Shown: positions 4,478 to 5,664 of the stretch, one piece after another
How positions within the stretch are numbered: position 1 is the first letter of the stretch
How the letters are laid out: each line of letters begins with the position of its first letter
Assembly: GCA_017541565.1 (NCBI GenBank)
Contig: JAFXYU010000206.1
Location: forward strand, 1 to 5,664
Source of the DNA: a bacterium
GTDB taxonomy: Bacteria; Cyanobacteriota; Vampirovibrionia; Gastranaerophilales; Gastranaerophilaceae
Direction of reading: 5' to 3'
DNA: 5,664 nt
Program-made: the position numbers and the translations under genes
Notes under the pieces: generated by a model
Databases searched by the model: none
What the model was told of the DNA's origin: nothing
The model's input: the letters and a program-made list of their open reading frames with translations, nothing else

Positions 4478-5664
4478 TTACTTTTGAACCGTGCTTTTAA
4501 TATGCAGTTCTCTCATTTGCTGGAGTGATGCTTCTCCCGGAGCATCAGACATCAGGCATTTTGCACTTGCGTTTTTCGGGAACGCAATAACGTCACGAAT
4601 TGACTCTGTTCTGCAAAGAAGTGCCACAAGTCTGTCCAAACCGATAGCGAGTCCGGCATGCGGAGGTGTACCGTACTGGAGTGCGTTAACCATAAATCCG
4701 AATTTTTCTGTTGCCTCTTCTTCGGTAAGTCCGAGTGCTTTAAAGATTTTCTTCTGAACTTCTGATGAGTGGATTCTGACCGAGCCGCCGCCCAATTCTG
4801 TTCCGTTATAAACAATATCGTATGCGATAGATTTAACGTTACCCAAATCACCGCTGTCCAGTTTATCCAAATCATCGAGATTCGGTGAAGTGAACGGGTG
4901 GTGCATTGCCATATATCTGCCTTCTTCGTCCGACCATTCAAACATCGGGAAGTCAACAACCCAAAGAAGATTGTGCTTGCTTTCGTCAATCAGGTTGAGT
5001 GATTTTCCGAAATGTAATCTCAATCTGCCCATAATGTCATAAACGAGTTTTGGTTTATCTGCAACAAAGAAAATAATATCGCCTGCTTTTGCACCTGCTC
5101 TTTCTTGGATTGCTTTAGCCTGTTCCTCTGTTACAAATTTGAGTACAGGTGATTTTGCGGTTCCGTCTTCCAAGTAAATGATGTTAGCCAATGCTTTTGC
5201 ACCGAACGATACTGCGAGTTTTGTAATATCATCAATATCTTTTCTTGAATATTTTGCTCCGCCTTCAATCTTGATACCGCGAACAATGCCGCCGTTAAGG
5301 AGGGTGTTTTTAACGATTTCAAAATTGGATTCAAGAATGATATCACCGATATCAAATAATTCCAAACCAAATCTTGTATCCGGCTTATCAGAACCGAACC
5401 TGTCCATGGCTTCCTGCCAAGTCATTTGGATGAACGGAGGTTTAATTTCCACTCCTGCCGCTTTGAATGCGTCTACCAAAAGACCTTCAACAGTTTCAAT
5501 TACGTCCTGTTGTTTGACGAATGAAAGTTCCATATCTATTTGAGTAAATTCCGGTTGCCTGTCTGCACGCAAATTTTCATCACGGAAGCATTTTGCGATT
5601 TGGTAATATCTTTCAATACCGCCAAACATTAAAAGTTGTTTGAAAATTTGCGGTGATTGCGGAA
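4478..5664 (-). CDS. aspS: Aspartyl-tRNA synthetase, catalytic and C-terminal parts (5' end beyond the right edge)
   Basis: Cytoplasmic class II aminoacyl-tRNA synthetase that charges tRNA with aspartate using ATP. The window shows 394 complete codons in frame to TAA. Bacterial AspRS is typically about 590 aa, so the anticodon-binding OB domain and the start are missing. Visible in order: PQSPQIFKQLL; motif 2 CFRDENLRADRQPEFTQID (25-43 of the visible part); the bacterial-type insertion (GAD-like) domain across the middle, with GIKIEGGAKYSRKDID and later FFVADKPKLVYDIMGRLRLH; the return to the catalytic core at LLWVVDFPMFEW and MHHPFTSP; GTELGGGSVRIH; motif 3 PHAGLAIGLDRLVALL (G at 337); and the closing FPKNASAKCLMSDAPGE and ELHI. 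All signature residues are present and no frameshift is seen. Whether the enzyme is discriminating or also charges tRNA-Asn cannot be judged without the N-terminal domain. It ends 11 bases from the shared terminator. Confidence 0.98.
   Translation of the reverse strand, partial: PQSPQIFKQLLMFGGIERYYQIAKCFRDENLRADRQPEFTQIDMELSFVKQQDVIETVEGLLVDAFKAAGVEIKPPFIQMTWQEAMDRFGSDKPDTRFGLELFDIGDIILESNFEIVKNTLLNGGIVRGIKIEGGAKYSRKDIDDITKLAVSFGAKALANIIYLEDGTAKSPVLKFVTEEQAKAIQERAGAKAGDIIFFVADKPKLVYDIMGRLRLHFGKSLNLIDESKHNLLWVVDFPMFEWSDEEGRYMAMHHPFTSPNLDDLDKLDSGDLGNVKSIAYDIVYNGTELGGGSVRIHSSEVQKKIFKALGLTEEEATEKFGFMVNALQYGTPPHAGLAIGLDRLVALLCRTESIRDVIAFPKNASAKCLMSDAPGEASLQQMRELHIKSTVQK

Noticed and set aside
4478..5629. 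Treating the Met at 5629 as the start of aspS
   Set aside because: The frame remains open to the window edge, and the residues before that Met (PQSPQIFKQLL) are conserved AspRS catalytic-domain sequence, so the gene is simply cut by the edge.

Overview
The window is AT-rich bacterial DNA carrying two housekeeping genes cut by the window edges and an accessory block between them. At the left is the N-terminal half of pyrH (UMP kinase, minus strand). At the right are the catalytic and C-terminal parts of aspS (aspartyl-tRNA synthetase, minus strand). Both are recognised directly from family motifs. Low GC, abundant Lys/Asn/Ile codons, and the style of the accessory proteins (an MGL...RLLTLTAR N-terminus; short INFK/VNFR N-terminal motifs) remind me of gut Gastranaerophilales/Melainabacteria (Cyanobacteriota). 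That placement comes from memory and is moderate confidence only.

Layout: (1) 1-411 minus, pyrH 5' part, with its own Shine-Dalgarno and a candidate promoter. (2) 412-751, intergenic, with a minus-strand rho-independent terminator at 474-500, a locally GC-richer purine tract, and a possible short minus-strand transcript. (3) 752-3175 minus, a two-gene operon of divergent tandem paralogues encoding membrane-anchored AAA ATPases (383 aa first, 420 aa second). They are 9 nt apart, and the second gene's Shine-Dalgarno overlaps the first gene's stop. (4) 3176-3376, a divergent regulatory region. (5) 3377-4378 plus, an unrecognised 333-aa protein with helical, coiled-coil-like ends. (6) 4391-4466, an 11-bp-period repeat running into a 20-bp-stem bidirectional terminator that separates it from the convergent aspS.

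The item of most interest is the AAA pair. Both proteins have a short N-terminal tail, one hydrophobic segment, and one AAA module. No FtsH-type HExxH protease motif is present. The upstream protein has a Trp pore loop inside an SKW.GESE string, as in the katanin/spastin/Msp1 group. Both carry Asn where Walker A normally has Thr/Ser, both lack the first of the two consecutive arginines of that group, and both have a [TA]SFR string where classical AAA proteins have SGxDL. The downstream copy is more divergent at Walker A and the pore loop. A hetero-oligomeric membrane-protein remodelling or extraction machine is a reasonable hypothesis. The divergently transcribed 333-aa protein is a candidate partner or client, on position only.
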